Source: Granulosicoccus sp963833195 (GTDB lineage Bacteria > Pseudomonadota > Gammaproteobacteria > Granulosicoccales > Granulosicoccaceae). Taken from it: 64,000 bases of DNA. The position numbers and the translations under genes are program-made. Positions 7,909-18,161 of this stretch are shown here, one piece after another (position 1 is the first letter of the stretch; each line of letters begins with the position of its first letter). Under the pieces are notes generated by a model. It did no database searches, was not told the DNA's origin, and worked only from the letters and a program-made list of their open reading frames with translations. The stretch covers positions 434,001-498,000 of the forward strand of contig CAWHXF010000027.1 of NCBI GenBank assembly GCA_963833195.1, read 5' to 3'.

Positions 7909-8312
7909 TCGAGCAGGGTGACGCTCTCGAGATCCACGCGGTACAGGGCGGTGTCCTCGTGCTCCGGCCGTGCGAGCTCCGGAACCTGCGGGAAGCGCTC
8001 GAACAGCAGCTTGCCGACCTTGCGGTACTCGGCCGGCTCGTCGACCCGGCGCGCGCGACCTCGAGCCGACAGGCCTTTGATGTCCTTCCAGAAGCGGTAC
8101 GGGCGGTTCACGGTGAGCGAGACCCGGCCGTCGCGCTCGATGTCGACGGCCTTGCGGCTGCTCCTCGGCGTGCCGAAGTAGATGACGGGGCCATCGTTGA
8201 CGTAGCTCACCGTGGTGGCCTGCGGATAGCCGTCCTCGCGCAGGGTGGCGATGGTCATGTCGGCGACGGTGTCGAGGATCTCGACGGTGCGTTCGCGGGC
8301 GCTGTCGACCAT
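7860..8312 (-). CDS. Pyridoxamine 5'-phosphate oxidase-like (split-barrel flavin) protein
   Basis: A 150-residue split-barrel protein: TLREDGYPQATTVSYVNDGPVIYFGTPRSSRKAVDIERDGRVSLTV in register with the PNPOx-like family. These bind FMN, F420 or heme and act as small reductases or scavengers; the substrate cannot be told. The ATG at 8312 (MVDSARERTVEIL) is chosen because it gives the usual N-terminal helix and stands 67.5 bases from the box at 8373-8386. The longer frame to 8372 would begin one base outside that box and leave no room for a promoter. Similar proteins are common members of hypoxia-type regulons. Confidence 0.8.
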   Translation of the reverse strand: MVDSARERTVEILDTVADMTIATLREDGYPQATTVSYVNDGPVIYFGTPRSSRKAVDIERDGRVSLTVNRPYRFWKDIKGLSARGRARRVDEPAEYRKVGKLLFERFPQVPELARPEHEDTALYRVDLESVTLLDYSVGIGYSETHEMRP

Positions 8313-8372
8313 GGGAATCTCTGCGGCGGCTGGGACGGTGACGACAGTGTCCGCGCCGCGCGGCGAAGCCAC

Positions 8373-8386
8373 TTGATCGACGTCAA
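8373..8386 (-). promoter_or_regulatory. FNR/ANR-type box (TTGATCGACGTCAA)
   Basis: A strict palindrome centred 67.5 bases from the ATG at 8312 on the minus strand. It pairs with the box at 8402-8415 in the same divergent region. Confidence 0.78.
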
Positions 8387-8401
8387 GGCGTAGCGGATCG
8401 G

Positions 8402-8415
8402 TTGACCGGGATCAA
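8402..8415 (+). promoter_or_regulatory. FNR/ANR-type box (TTGACCGGGATCAA)
   Basis: A strict palindrome centred 67.5 bases upstream of the ppsA ATG at 8476, exactly mirroring the distance of the divergent box. It is the presumed activator site for the whole five-gene operon 8476-16291. Confidence 0.8.
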
Positions 8416-8475
8416 CGCGCGTCCGCGCAGCGTGCCCATGCTGCGTCGTACGTCACCCACGAGAGCCGCAGATCC

Positions 8476-10982
8476 ATGCACGCAACGACCGAGCAGGCCC
8501 GTCCGGCGGCCGCCACTTCCGCCGCGACACCGGCCGACGGCGCGGGCTCCCCGCCCGTCGCGGACTTCCGGCACATGCGGCGCGTCGACGTCGCCCGCTT
8601 CGGCGGCAAGAACGCATCGCTCGGCGAGCTGATCGCGGTCCTGGACGAGCTGCACATCGAAGTGCCCGCGGGCTTCGCTACGTCGGCCGACGCGTTCCGG
8701 CGCTACGTGCGCGAGAACGATCTCGGGCGCACCATCGACGAGGCCGTCGCCTCGCTCGAGAACCGTCGAGAGACGTTGCAGGAGATCGGTGCGCGCGTGC
8801 GCACGGCCTTTCTCGCGGGCGAATGGCCCGCGGATGTCGAGGCCGCCATCCGCGTCGGCTACCGCGCTCTCTGCCAAAGGCTCGGACGTGACGACGTCGA
8901 TGTCGCGGTGCGCTCCTCGGCGACCGCCGAGGACCTCCCGGACGCAAGCTTCGCCGGTCAGCAGGAGACCTTCCTGAACGTGCGCGGCGAGGATGCCGTG
9001 CTCGACGCGTGTCGGCGCTGCTACGCCTCGCTCTACACGGATCGGGCGATCAGCTACCGCACGGCCAAGGGATACGCGCACGCGGACGTCGCGCTGTCGG
9101 TCGGCGTGCAGGCGATGGTGCGCTCGGACATCGGCGGCTCGGGCGTGATGTTCACGCTCGACACCGAGACCGGTTTCGAGGACGTCATCGTCATCGATGC
9201 CGCCTGGGGCCTGGGCGAGACCGTGGTGCAGGGCAGCGTCGATCCCGACGAGTATCGCGTCTACAAGCCGTTCCTGCAGCCTCCGGCCACCGGGGACGCG
9301 GCGCTCGTGCCGATCATCGGCAAGCGGCTCGGAGCGAAGGAAATCAAGATGGTCTATGCCGATCTCGCACCGACCGTGCGCACGGTGACGACGTCGCTGT
9401 TCGAGCGCGACCGCTGGGTGCTGAGCGACGACGAGATCCTGGAGCTTGCGCGTGCGGCCGCGGCGATCGAGCGTCACTACGGTTGCCCGATGGACATCGA
9501 GTGGGCGAAGGACGGACGCGACGAACGGCTCTACATCGTGCAGGCGCGGCCCGAGACGGTGCAGTCCCGGCGCGACGTCGGCAGCATCCGTCGCTACCGG
9601 CTCGGCGAGCGCGGGGCGGCGCTGTGCAGCGGCGTCGGGATCGGCAACGCGGCCGTCGCGGGCCGGGTGTGCCTGATCGACGATCCGGCCGACATCGAGC
9701 GCTTCGTCGACGGGGCCGTCCTCGTGACGACGAACACCGACCCGGATTGGGTGCCGATCATGAAGCGCGCCGCCGCCATCGTGACCGATCACGGCGGGCG
9801 CACCTCGCACGCGGCCATCGTCAGCCGCGAGCTGGGCCTGCCCGCGATCGTGGGCACCGGCGACGCCACCTACCGCCTGCACGACGGTCAGGACGTCACG
9901 GTCAGCTGCGTCGAAGGCGACGAGGGGACGATCTACGAAGGGCTCGCGGACATCGCGATGGAGGAGGTGTCCCTCGACGACATCCCGGCGACGGACACGA
10001 AGGTGATGCTGAACCTCGCGAATCCGGGCGCGGCGACGCGCTGGTGGGCCTTGCCCGCCGACGGGGTCGGGTTGGCCCGCATGGAGTTCGTGATCTCGAA
10101 CCACGTCAAGGTGCACCCGATGGCGCTCGTGCGCTTCGACGAGCTGCCCGCCGGCGAGGAGCGGGACCGGATCGCGGCGCTGAGCGTGGGCTACGCCGAC
10201 CGCACCGACTACTTCGTCGAGACGCTCGCGCGCGGGCTCGCGCAGATCGCGTCGGTCGCGTACCCGAAGCCCGTGATCGTGCGGCTGAGCGACTTCAAGA
10301 CGAACGAGTACGCGAACCTGCTCGGCGGCGCGCGGTTCGAGCCGCACGAGGAGAATCCGATGATCGGGTTCCGCGGCGCGTCGCGGTACCACTCGGACGC
10401 GTACCGCGACGGGTTCGCGCTCGAGTGCCGCGCGATCCGCAGGCTGCGCGAGACCCTCGGCTTCGACGACGTCATCGTGATGGTGCCGTTCTGCCGCACG
10501 CTCGACGAGGCCGACCGCGTGCTCGCGACCATGGCGCAGCACGGACTCGAGCGCGGCCGGAACGGGCTGCAGGTGTACGTCATGGGCGAGGTGCCGTCGA
10601 ACGTCGTGCTGGCGGCACAATTCGCGAAGCGCTTCGACGGCTTCTCCATCGGTTCGAACGACCTGACGCAGCTCACCCTCGGGGTCGACCGGGACTCGGA
10701 GTTGCTGAGCGCCGTCTTCGACGAGGACGACGCGGCCGTGCGCTGGATGATCTCGCACCTGATCCGCGAGGCGCACGCGGCGGGGGCGAAGGTCGGACTG
10801 TGCGGGCAGGCGCCGAGCGACCGGCCGGAGTTCGCGCGTTTTCTCGTCGAGGCCGGCATCGACTCCATCTCGGTGACGCCCGACAGCTTCCTCGAGGTCA
10901 AGCGCCACGTGGCGGATGCCGAACGCGAACGCGCCGCGCGCGTCGGCTCGGAAGCTCCCGTCGCTGCCGGAAAGCCTGCCTG

Positions 10983-10983
<1 letters not shown>
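8476..10983 (+). CDS. ppsA: Phosphoenolpyruvate synthase
   Basis: An 835-residue enzyme converting pyruvate, ATP and water to PEP, AMP and phosphate. The N-terminal ATP-binding domain (VRSSATAEDLPDASFAGQQ) is followed by the swivelling phosphohistidine domain with GGRTSHAAIVSRELGLPAIVG. H445 is the phosphorylated residue by family comparison. A C-terminal PEP/pyruvate barrel follows with the SIGSNDLTQLTLGVDRD motif and the catalytic cysteine C776 in GLCGQAP. Length and motifs are complete. It is the first gene of an operon whose members overlap by 1-8 bases, preceded by a strict FNR-type box. With a PDH and an acetyl-CoA ligase downstream it suggests control of the pyruvate/PEP/acetyl-CoA node when respiration is limited. 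Confidence 0.95.
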
Positions 10984-12757
<1,774 letters not shown>

Positions 12758-12761
<4 letters not shown>

Positions 12762-14803
12762 GCGCCGTGGCGGACAAGCCGCACCTCGGGCGCGCGCGTG
12801 CGCTGGAGCTGCTCGGCCGGATGATTCGCATCCGCCGCTTCGAGGCGCGCTGCGCCGAGCTGTACTCGGCGCGGAAGATCCGCGGCTTCCTGCACCTGTA
12901 CGACGGCGAGGAGGCGATCGCGGTCGGCGTCATGGACGCGCTGGGCGACCCCGACCGGGTCGTAGCGACCTACCGCGAGCACGGCCACGCGCTCGCGCGG
13001 GGCGTGCCCATGGCTGCGGTGCTGGCCGAGATGTACGGCGTCGCCGAAGGCTGCTCCGGCGGACGCGGCGGCTCCATGCACCTCTTCGACCGCGACCGCC
13101 GCTTCGTCGGCGGCAACGCGATCGTCGGCGGCGGGCTGCCCCTCGCGGTGGGGCTCGCGCTGGCCGACCGGTTGCAGGACGCGCCGGGCGTGACGGTGTG
13201 CTTCTTCGGCGAGGGCGCCGTCGCCGAAGGGGAGTTCCACGAGAGCATGAACCTCGCGTCGCTGTGGAAGCTGCCCGTGCTGTTCGTGTGCGAGAACAAC
13301 GGCTACGCGATGGGCACCGCGCTCGGACGCTCCGAGGCGACGACCGACATCGCGGCGAAGGCGGCGGGCTACGGCGTGCCGGCCCGCGCGATCGACGGCA
13401 TGGACGTCGTCGAGGTCGGGGCCGCCGCGCGCGCCGCCCTCGACGCGATCCGTGCGGACGGTATGCCGTACCTGCTCGAATGTCGCACCTACCGCTTCCG
13501 CGGCCACTCGATGTTCGATGCCCAGCTGTACCGCGAGCGCGGCGAGGTCGAGGAGGCGCGCCACCGAGGCCCGATCGAGCGCTTCCGCGCCTGGCTCGAA
13601 GAGTCGGGCATGGCGGACGACGCGGACGTCGCGTCGCTCGAGGCCCGCGCCGACGCCGAGATCGACGAGGCCGTCGCGTTCGCCGAGGCCGGCACGCTCG
13701 AGCCGCTCGAAACCCTCGAACGCTTCGTCACGGCCGAGTCGCGACCCGAGCCGCCCGGGCCCGCCCGGCCGTCGGGCGATTCCTTCCGGACGACCTACAG
13801 AGAGGCGTTGCGCGCCGGCATCGCCGAAGCCCTAGAGCGAGATCCGCGCACGTTCCTCATGGGAGAGGACGTCGGCCGCTACGGCGGCTGCTACGCCGTC
13901 ACCAAGGGCCTGCTGGAGCGCTTCGGCGAGGACCGCGTGCGCGACACGCCGCTCTGCGAGTCGGGCTTCACCGGCGCGGGCGTCGGCGCGGCCGTCGCGG
14001 GCCTGCGCCCCATCGTGGAGCTCATGACCGTGAACTTCTCGCTGCTGGCGCTGGACCAGATCCTGAACACCGCGGCGACCCTGCGGCACATGTCGAACGA
14101 TGCGTTCGGCGTGCCGCTCGTGATCCGCATGGCGACGGGGGCGGGGCGGCAGCTCGCCGCGCAGCACTCCCACAGCCTCGAGGGCTGGTACGCGCACATT
14201 CCCGGTCTGCGCGTGCTCGCTCCCGCGACGCTCGAGGACGCGCGCGGGATGCTGCCCACCGCGCTCGAGGACCCGGACCCCGTGCTGATCTTCGAGCACG
14301 TCATGCTCTACAACGTCGAGGGCACGATGGACCGGACTGCGGGCGCCGTCGACATCGATCACGCGGCCGTGCGCCGCCCGGGCACCGACCTGACGCTGAT
14401 CACCTACGGCGGCTCGCTCGCCAAGTCGCTCGAGGCGGCCGAACGGCTCGCGGTCGAGGGCATCGACGTCGAGGTCGTCGACCTGCGTACGCTGCGCCCA
14501 CTCGACACCGACACGATTCTCGCCTCGGTGGCGAAGACGCACCGCGCCCTGATCGTCGACGAGGGCTGGAGGAGCGGCAGCCTGGCCGCCGAGATCGGCA
14601 TGCGCATCGCCGAGGCGGCGTTCCACGAGCTCGACGCGCCTCCCGCGCGGCTGTGCGGTGCGGAGGTGCCGATTCCGTACGCCGCGCATCTCGAGGCCGC
14701 GGCGATCCCGCAGGTCGACTCGATCGTCGACGCCGCCCGCGCCGCGTGCGGGGCGAGCGTGGAGGGTCCCGACGAGCCCGTGGGGGTCTCCGCCGATGGG
14801 TGA
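12758..14803 (+). CDS. Pyruvate dehydrogenase E1, alpha and beta subunits fused
   Basis: A 681-residue fusion. Residues 1 to about 330 match E1-alpha (RGFLHLYDGEEAIAVG; thiamine diphosphate motif beginning FFGEGAVAEGEFHESMN and ending with CENN). Residues about 345-681 match E1-beta (FLMGEDVGRYGG, TPLCESGFTGAGVGAA, DLRTLRPLD). The usual GDG of the cofactor motif is GEG here, a conservative change. It decarboxylates pyruvate (or a related 2-oxoacid) onto the E2 lipoyl group. A branched-chain or acetoin dehydrogenase cannot be fully excluded. It overlaps the ligase gene by four bases (ATGA) and the E2 gene by eight. No dihydrolipoamide dehydrogenase (E3) gene is in the operon or the window. Confidence 0.88.
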
Positions 14804-16010
14804 CTTCACGATGCCGTCGCTCGGCTCGGACATGGAGACCGGCCGACTCGTCGCTTGGGAGAAGCGCCCCGGGGACGCGGTGCATCGCGGTGACGTGATC
14901 GCGGTGGTCGAGACCCAGAAGGGTGCGATCGAGATCGAGGGGTACGAGGACGGCACGCTGGGCGAGCCGCTCGTCGCGCTCGGCGAGCCGGTGCCCGTCG
15001 GCACGGTGCTGGCGCGGATCGCGGGGGAGCGGGAAAGCGCCGCCGTGGCGCGAGCGCCGCCCGCTACCCCGAAGGCGCGTACGATCGCAGCGCCCGCCGT
15101 GCCGGTTGTGCCGGCCGTGCCGGACGTGCCAGCGTCCCCGCGCGCCGCGGCATCGCCCGGGCGCACGCGCGCCTCGCCGGTCGCGCGCCGCCGTGCGCGC
15201 GAGCTCGGCATCGATCTCGCGGGTGTGACCGGGCGCGGGCCCGGCGGCGCGATAGAGTTGCGCGACGTGCTCGCGGCCGCGTCCGCGGCCGACGGCCCGG
15301 AAGCGGCCCCGGAAGCCGGTCCGAAGGGCCCGCCCCGCGCGTCGGTCGCCGAGGGCATGCGCGCGGCCATCGCCGCGGCGATGACGCGCTCCAAGCGCGA
15401 GATCCCGCACTACTACCTCGCCCACGACGTGCCGCTCGGTGCGGCCGTGCGGTTCGTCGACGAGACGAACGCCGCGCGCGAGCCCGCGGCGCAGGTGCTG
15501 CTCGGTGCGCTCTTCCTGAAGGCGGTCGCGTCCGCGGCACGCGCTCACCCGACGCTCAACGGGCACACCGTCGACGGGCAGTTCCGCCCGAGCGAGGCCG
15601 TGCACGTCGGCATGGCGGTGCGGCTGCGCGGCGGCGGGCTCGTCGCTCCCGCCATCCTCGACGCCGACACGCTCTCGATCGACGCCACGATGGTGGCGCT
15701 GCGCGATCTGGTCGCACGCGTGCGGGAGGGGCGGATGCGCGCGTCCGAGCTCGCGTTGCCCACCCTCACGGTATCGAGCCTGGGCGAGCGCGGCGTCGAC
15801 CGGCTGTACGGCGTCATCCATCCACCGCAGGTGGCGATCGTCGGCTTCGGTACGCCCGCTCGGCGCGCGACGGTCGATGGTGACGCGATAGTCGCCGCGC
15901 CAATCGTCTCGGCGACGCTCGCCGCGGATCATCGCGCGAGCGATGGCCACGCCGGAGCACGCTTTCTCGCCGACATCGCTCGGCGCCTGCAATCCCCGGA
16001 GACCCTGTGA
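14796..16010 (+). CDS. Dihydrolipoamide acyltransferase (E2) of the 2-oxoacid dehydrogenase
   Basis: A 404-residue E2 with one lipoyl domain (residues 1-75, lipoylated lysine K42 in VETQKGAIEIE), an Ala/Pro-rich linker, a peripheral subunit-binding domain (about 125-165, SPVARRRARELGIDL then GRGPGGAIELRDV) and a catalytic domain (about 185-404) with the active-site pair H379-x3-D383 in DHRASDGH. It accepts the acyl group from the fused E1 and passes it to CoA. The single lipoyl domain and the SPVARR/GRGPGG pattern fit the pyruvate dehydrogenase type of Gram-negative bacteria. The start is an ATG inside the end of the E1 gene. Confidence 0.9.
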   Translation: MGDFTMPSLGSDMETGRLVAWEKRPGDAVHRGDVIAVVETQKGAIEIEGYEDGTLGEPLVALGEPVPVGTVLARIAGERESAAVARAPPATPKARTIAAPAVPVVPAVPDVPASPRAAASPGRTRASPVARRRARELGIDLAGVTGRGPGGAIELRDVLAAASAADGPEAAPEAGPKGPPRASVAEGMRAAIAAAMTRSKREIPHYYLAHDVPLGAAVRFVDETNAAREPAAQVLLGALFLKAVASAARAHPTLNGHTVDGQFRPSEAVHVGMAVRLRGGGLVAPAILDADTLSIDATMVALRDLVARVREGRMRASELALPTLTVSSLGERGVDRLYGVIHPPQVAIVGFGTPARRATVDGDAIVAAPIVSATLAADHRASDGHAGARFLADIARRLQSPETL

Positions 16011-16291
16011 TGGCCGACTCCCCGACCGACTTCCCGACGGCGGTCGCGCCCGCCGACAGCGTGGATGCAGCCGTGCTCGATGCGCTGCTCGACGTCGCGC
16101 CGGACATCGATCCGGCGAGCTTCGATAGGCAGGCCGACCTGCGCGACGCCTGCGACATCGATTCGATGGATTTCCTGAACCTGGTGACGCGGCTCTCGCG
16201 TCGCTTCGACATCAAGGTGCCGCCGGCCGACTACCCCCGGCTCGATTCGTTCGATGCGATCGTGGCCTACGTCGCGGCGGCGCAGAGCTGA
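16010..16291 (+). CDS. Acyl carrier protein-like protein
   Basis: A 93-residue acidic four-helix protein with the phosphopantetheine attachment motif DIDSMDFLN; the modified serine would be S52. The usual DSL is DSM, as in many stand-alone carrier proteins. The ATG overlaps the E2 stop (TGATG), so it is the last member of the ppsA operon. A carrier protein after an acyl-CoA ligase and a pyruvate dehydrogenase is unusual. It may accept acyl groups for lipoate or fatty acid synthesis, or serve a dedicated acyl transfer; the sequence does not say which. Confidence 0.85.
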   Translation: MADSPTDFPTAVAPADSVDAAVLDALLDVAPDIDPASFDRQADLRDACDIDSMDFLNLVTRLSRRFDIKVPPADYPRLDSFDAIVAYVAAAQS

Positions 16292-16297
16292 CGCGAC

Positions 16298-16323
16298 CCG
16301 GCTCGTCTTCCTGTTCGAGCCGG
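16298..16323. terminator. Hairpin between convergent genes, possible bidirectional terminator
   Basis: A perfect 8-bp stem (CCGGCTCG / CGAGCCGG) with a 10-base loop lies in the 37 bases between the carrier-protein stop and the end of the convergent kinase gene. There is no T-run on either side, so intrinsic termination would be weak. Confidence 0.4.
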
Positions 16324-16328
16324 CAGGA

Positions 16329-17519
16329 TCAGGCGCCGACGGCCCGGCGGAGGCTGGCGGGCAGCCGCACGCTCGCGATCGCACCGGTCCCGCCCCTCGA
16401 GCGCAGCTGAAGGGTGCCGCCGTGATCCACCGCGACGCGCCTGCACAGGGTCAGGGCCAAGGCCGCGCCGGTGGCGGGCGCACCGGCCTGCAACCGGCAG
16501 AATTCGTCGAACGACCCTTCGAGGTCGCGGGCGGCCAGGCCGATCCCGTCGTCCGCGACGCAGAGCTCGACCCAGTGCCGGTGGCGGTGTCCGTACAGGC
16601 GTACGCGAGGCGGACGCTCCGGGCGTGCGAAGTGCAGCGCGTTGAGTACCAGCTCGTGCAGCATCAAACCCAACCCCTCCGGATCGCCGTCGACGGCCGG
16701 CAGTGCACCGACCTCGAGCGCCCCGCCCGAGCGCTCGATGTCCGCGCCGAGTCCCTCGCGCACCGCCGTCGCGAGCGCATCGAGGTCGACGGGCACGCTC
16801 GTGATGCGGCGCTCCAGCGTGCGGGCGTAACGCCGCAGGCGCTCGACGGTGGCGAGCGTCCGTTCGGCGGCACCCGCGCCCGCCTCGAGTCCGGCGCGCA
16901 GGTGAGGCGGCAACGAAGCGCCGAGCTCCTGGAGCAGCGTGTCGAAGAGCGCGCGCTGAGCCGCGATCGGTTCGTCGAGCTCGTGCGCGAAGGTCGCCGC
17001 CAGGCAGTGCTGCTCGATGCGCAGCCTCTCGGCCGCGTCCCGCGTGGCGCGCAGGTCGATGGCGTCGGAGGCGCACGCCGCGAGCCGTTCGAGCGTCTCG
17101 ACGTCTTCGCTGCCCCAGCGTCTGGGCACACCGTCGATCACGCACAACGCGCCTATGATCGCCCCCCCGGGCGAGCGGATCGGCGCACCGAGGTAGGCGA
17201 CGAGGCCAAGGTCGGCGATGGCCGGATTGCCGCGCACCGCGGGATGGGCGTTCGCGTCGTCCACCACGAAGCTTCGACCTCGCGTCACGACGTGGCTGCA
17301 GAACGAATGGGACATCGGCGTCTGGCGAAGGTCGGCCCAGGGCGCGGACAGCCCGACTTCGCCCGCGAAGAACTGACGGTTCCGCTCCGGCTGCACGATC
17401 GACATCAGCGAGACGGGCGTGCCGAGCGTGCGGGCCGCGAGCCGGACGAGGTCGTCGTACGCCCGCTCGCGCGGTTCGTCTACGAGGCCGAGTCCTGCAA
17501 GCTCCGGATTGGGAACCAT
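16329..17519 (-). CDS. GAF-domain sensor histidine kinase
   Basis: A 396-residue cytoplasmic kinase. A GAF domain occupies about residues 20-160 (VSLMSIVQPERNRQFFAG, SHSFCSHVV, AYLGAPIRSPGGAIIGALCVID), a form common in redox, light and osmotic sensors. A dimerisation region with a divergent H-box (FAHELDEPIAAQ) and a HATPase domain follow. The N-box is LHELVLNALHFA and G1 is VADDGIGLAA. The G2 loop is unusual (TGAALALTLC instead of GTGLGL), so kinase activity may be reduced. No transmembrane helices. It converges on the ppsA operon and its start overlaps the ABC-ATPase remnant upstream. Confidence 0.82.
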   Translation of the reverse strand: MVPNPELAGLGLVDEPRERAYDDLVRLAARTLGTPVSLMSIVQPERNRQFFAGEVGLSAPWADLRQTPMSHSFCSHVVTRGRSFVVDDANAHPAVRGNPAIADLGLVAYLGAPIRSPGGAIIGALCVIDGVPRRWGSEDVETLERLAACASDAIDLRATRDAAERLRIEQHCLAATFAHELDEPIAAQRALFDTLLQELGASLPPHLRAGLEAGAGAAERTLATVERLRRYARTLERRITSVPVDLDALATAVREGLGADIERSGGALEVGALPAVDGDPEGLGLMLHELVLNALHFARPERPPRVRLYGHRHRHWVELCVADDGIGLAARDLEGSFDEFCRLQAGAPATGAALALTLCRRVAVDHGGTLQLRSRGGTGAIASVRLPASLRRAVGA

Positions 17520-17927
17520 GTCGCGCAGCCAATGAACGGCCGGACATCTTGCTCCCGCGTGCGGCGTCGTGCCGTGACGCGTTTGCCTTCAGGAGAATCT
17601 GCCCGCACCCCGGCGCGCACTCGATTGCTCCGGACCGGCCACCGCGGGTCCGCATGCCCGAGCGCTTCGCCGCTCGCGTCGAACAGGTGCACGTGCCTGA
17701 CGTCGGCGGCCAGGCGCACCGAAGTTCCCGAGCTCTGCGGCTGCGTACCGTGCAGCTTGACGACCAGCAGCTCGTCGCCGGTGTCCGCATCGTCGTACAG
17801 GAGGGTCGCCTCTGCCAGGCACTCGACGTGCACGACGCGACCCGTCAGCAGCACCGGTTCGCGTTCCTCGGCGAGATGCAGGTGCTCGGGGCGTACGCCG
17901 ACGAGACACCCGGCGGGCGGCGACTGG
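17480..17927 (-). pseudogene. C-terminal remnant of a sugar ABC-transporter ATPase (MalK/UgpC type)
   Basis: Read on the minus strand from about 17927 the frame gives VGVRPEHLHLAEEREPVLL, then TGRVVHVECLAEATLLYDD and ends near VRHVHLFDASGEALG. This is the TOBE/regulatory domain of MalK/UgpC-type ATPases. The whole nucleotide-binding domain (Walker A, Q-loop, ABC signature, Walker B) is missing: sequence upstream is intergenic, with FNR-type boxes. The frame then runs on to 17480 into the start of the GAF kinase gene. It is therefore a truncated relic, perhaps of a sugar importer once serving the GH65 phosphorylase next door. Confidence 0.7.
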
Positions 17928-17961
17928 CTACGAAGCGTGCGGCGCGAGAGGCTGCGCGTGC

Positions 17962-17975
17962 CTGATCGAGATCAA
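17962..17975. promoter_or_regulatory. Near-match FNR/ANR-type box (CTGATCGAGATCAA)
   Basis: One mismatch from the strict pattern (first base C). It lies between the ABC-ATPase remnant and the GH65 gene. Its position does not fit either start well, so it may be a leftover of the deleted transporter promoter. Confidence 0.45.
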
Positions 17976-18090
17976 CCCCCGTCGCGGCGCCGTAGCGGGC
18001 GCGGCCTCCGTCGGCCGGAGCGGGATCGGCTTGCCGACACGCACGAGGTGCGGACCCCGAACCGACGGCGGCCAACACCGCTCGTGCGGG

Positions 18091-18104
18091 TTGATCGGGA
18101 TCAA
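18091..18104 (+). promoter_or_regulatory. FNR/ANR-type box (TTGATCGGGATCAA)
   Basis: A perfect box centred 64.5 bases upstream of the ATG at 18162. Same 14 bases as the box of the universal stress gene at 5050. Confidence 0.8.
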
Positions 18105-18161
18105 GGGCCGAGCGTCTCGCAGTCGGGATCGTGAGCCCCTCGGGCGACACGGAGAATCCCC

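Noticed and set aside
8383..10908. Long minus-strand open frame antisense to ppsA
   Set aside because: Shadow of the PEP synthase codons; no family resemblance and it covers the promoter boxes.
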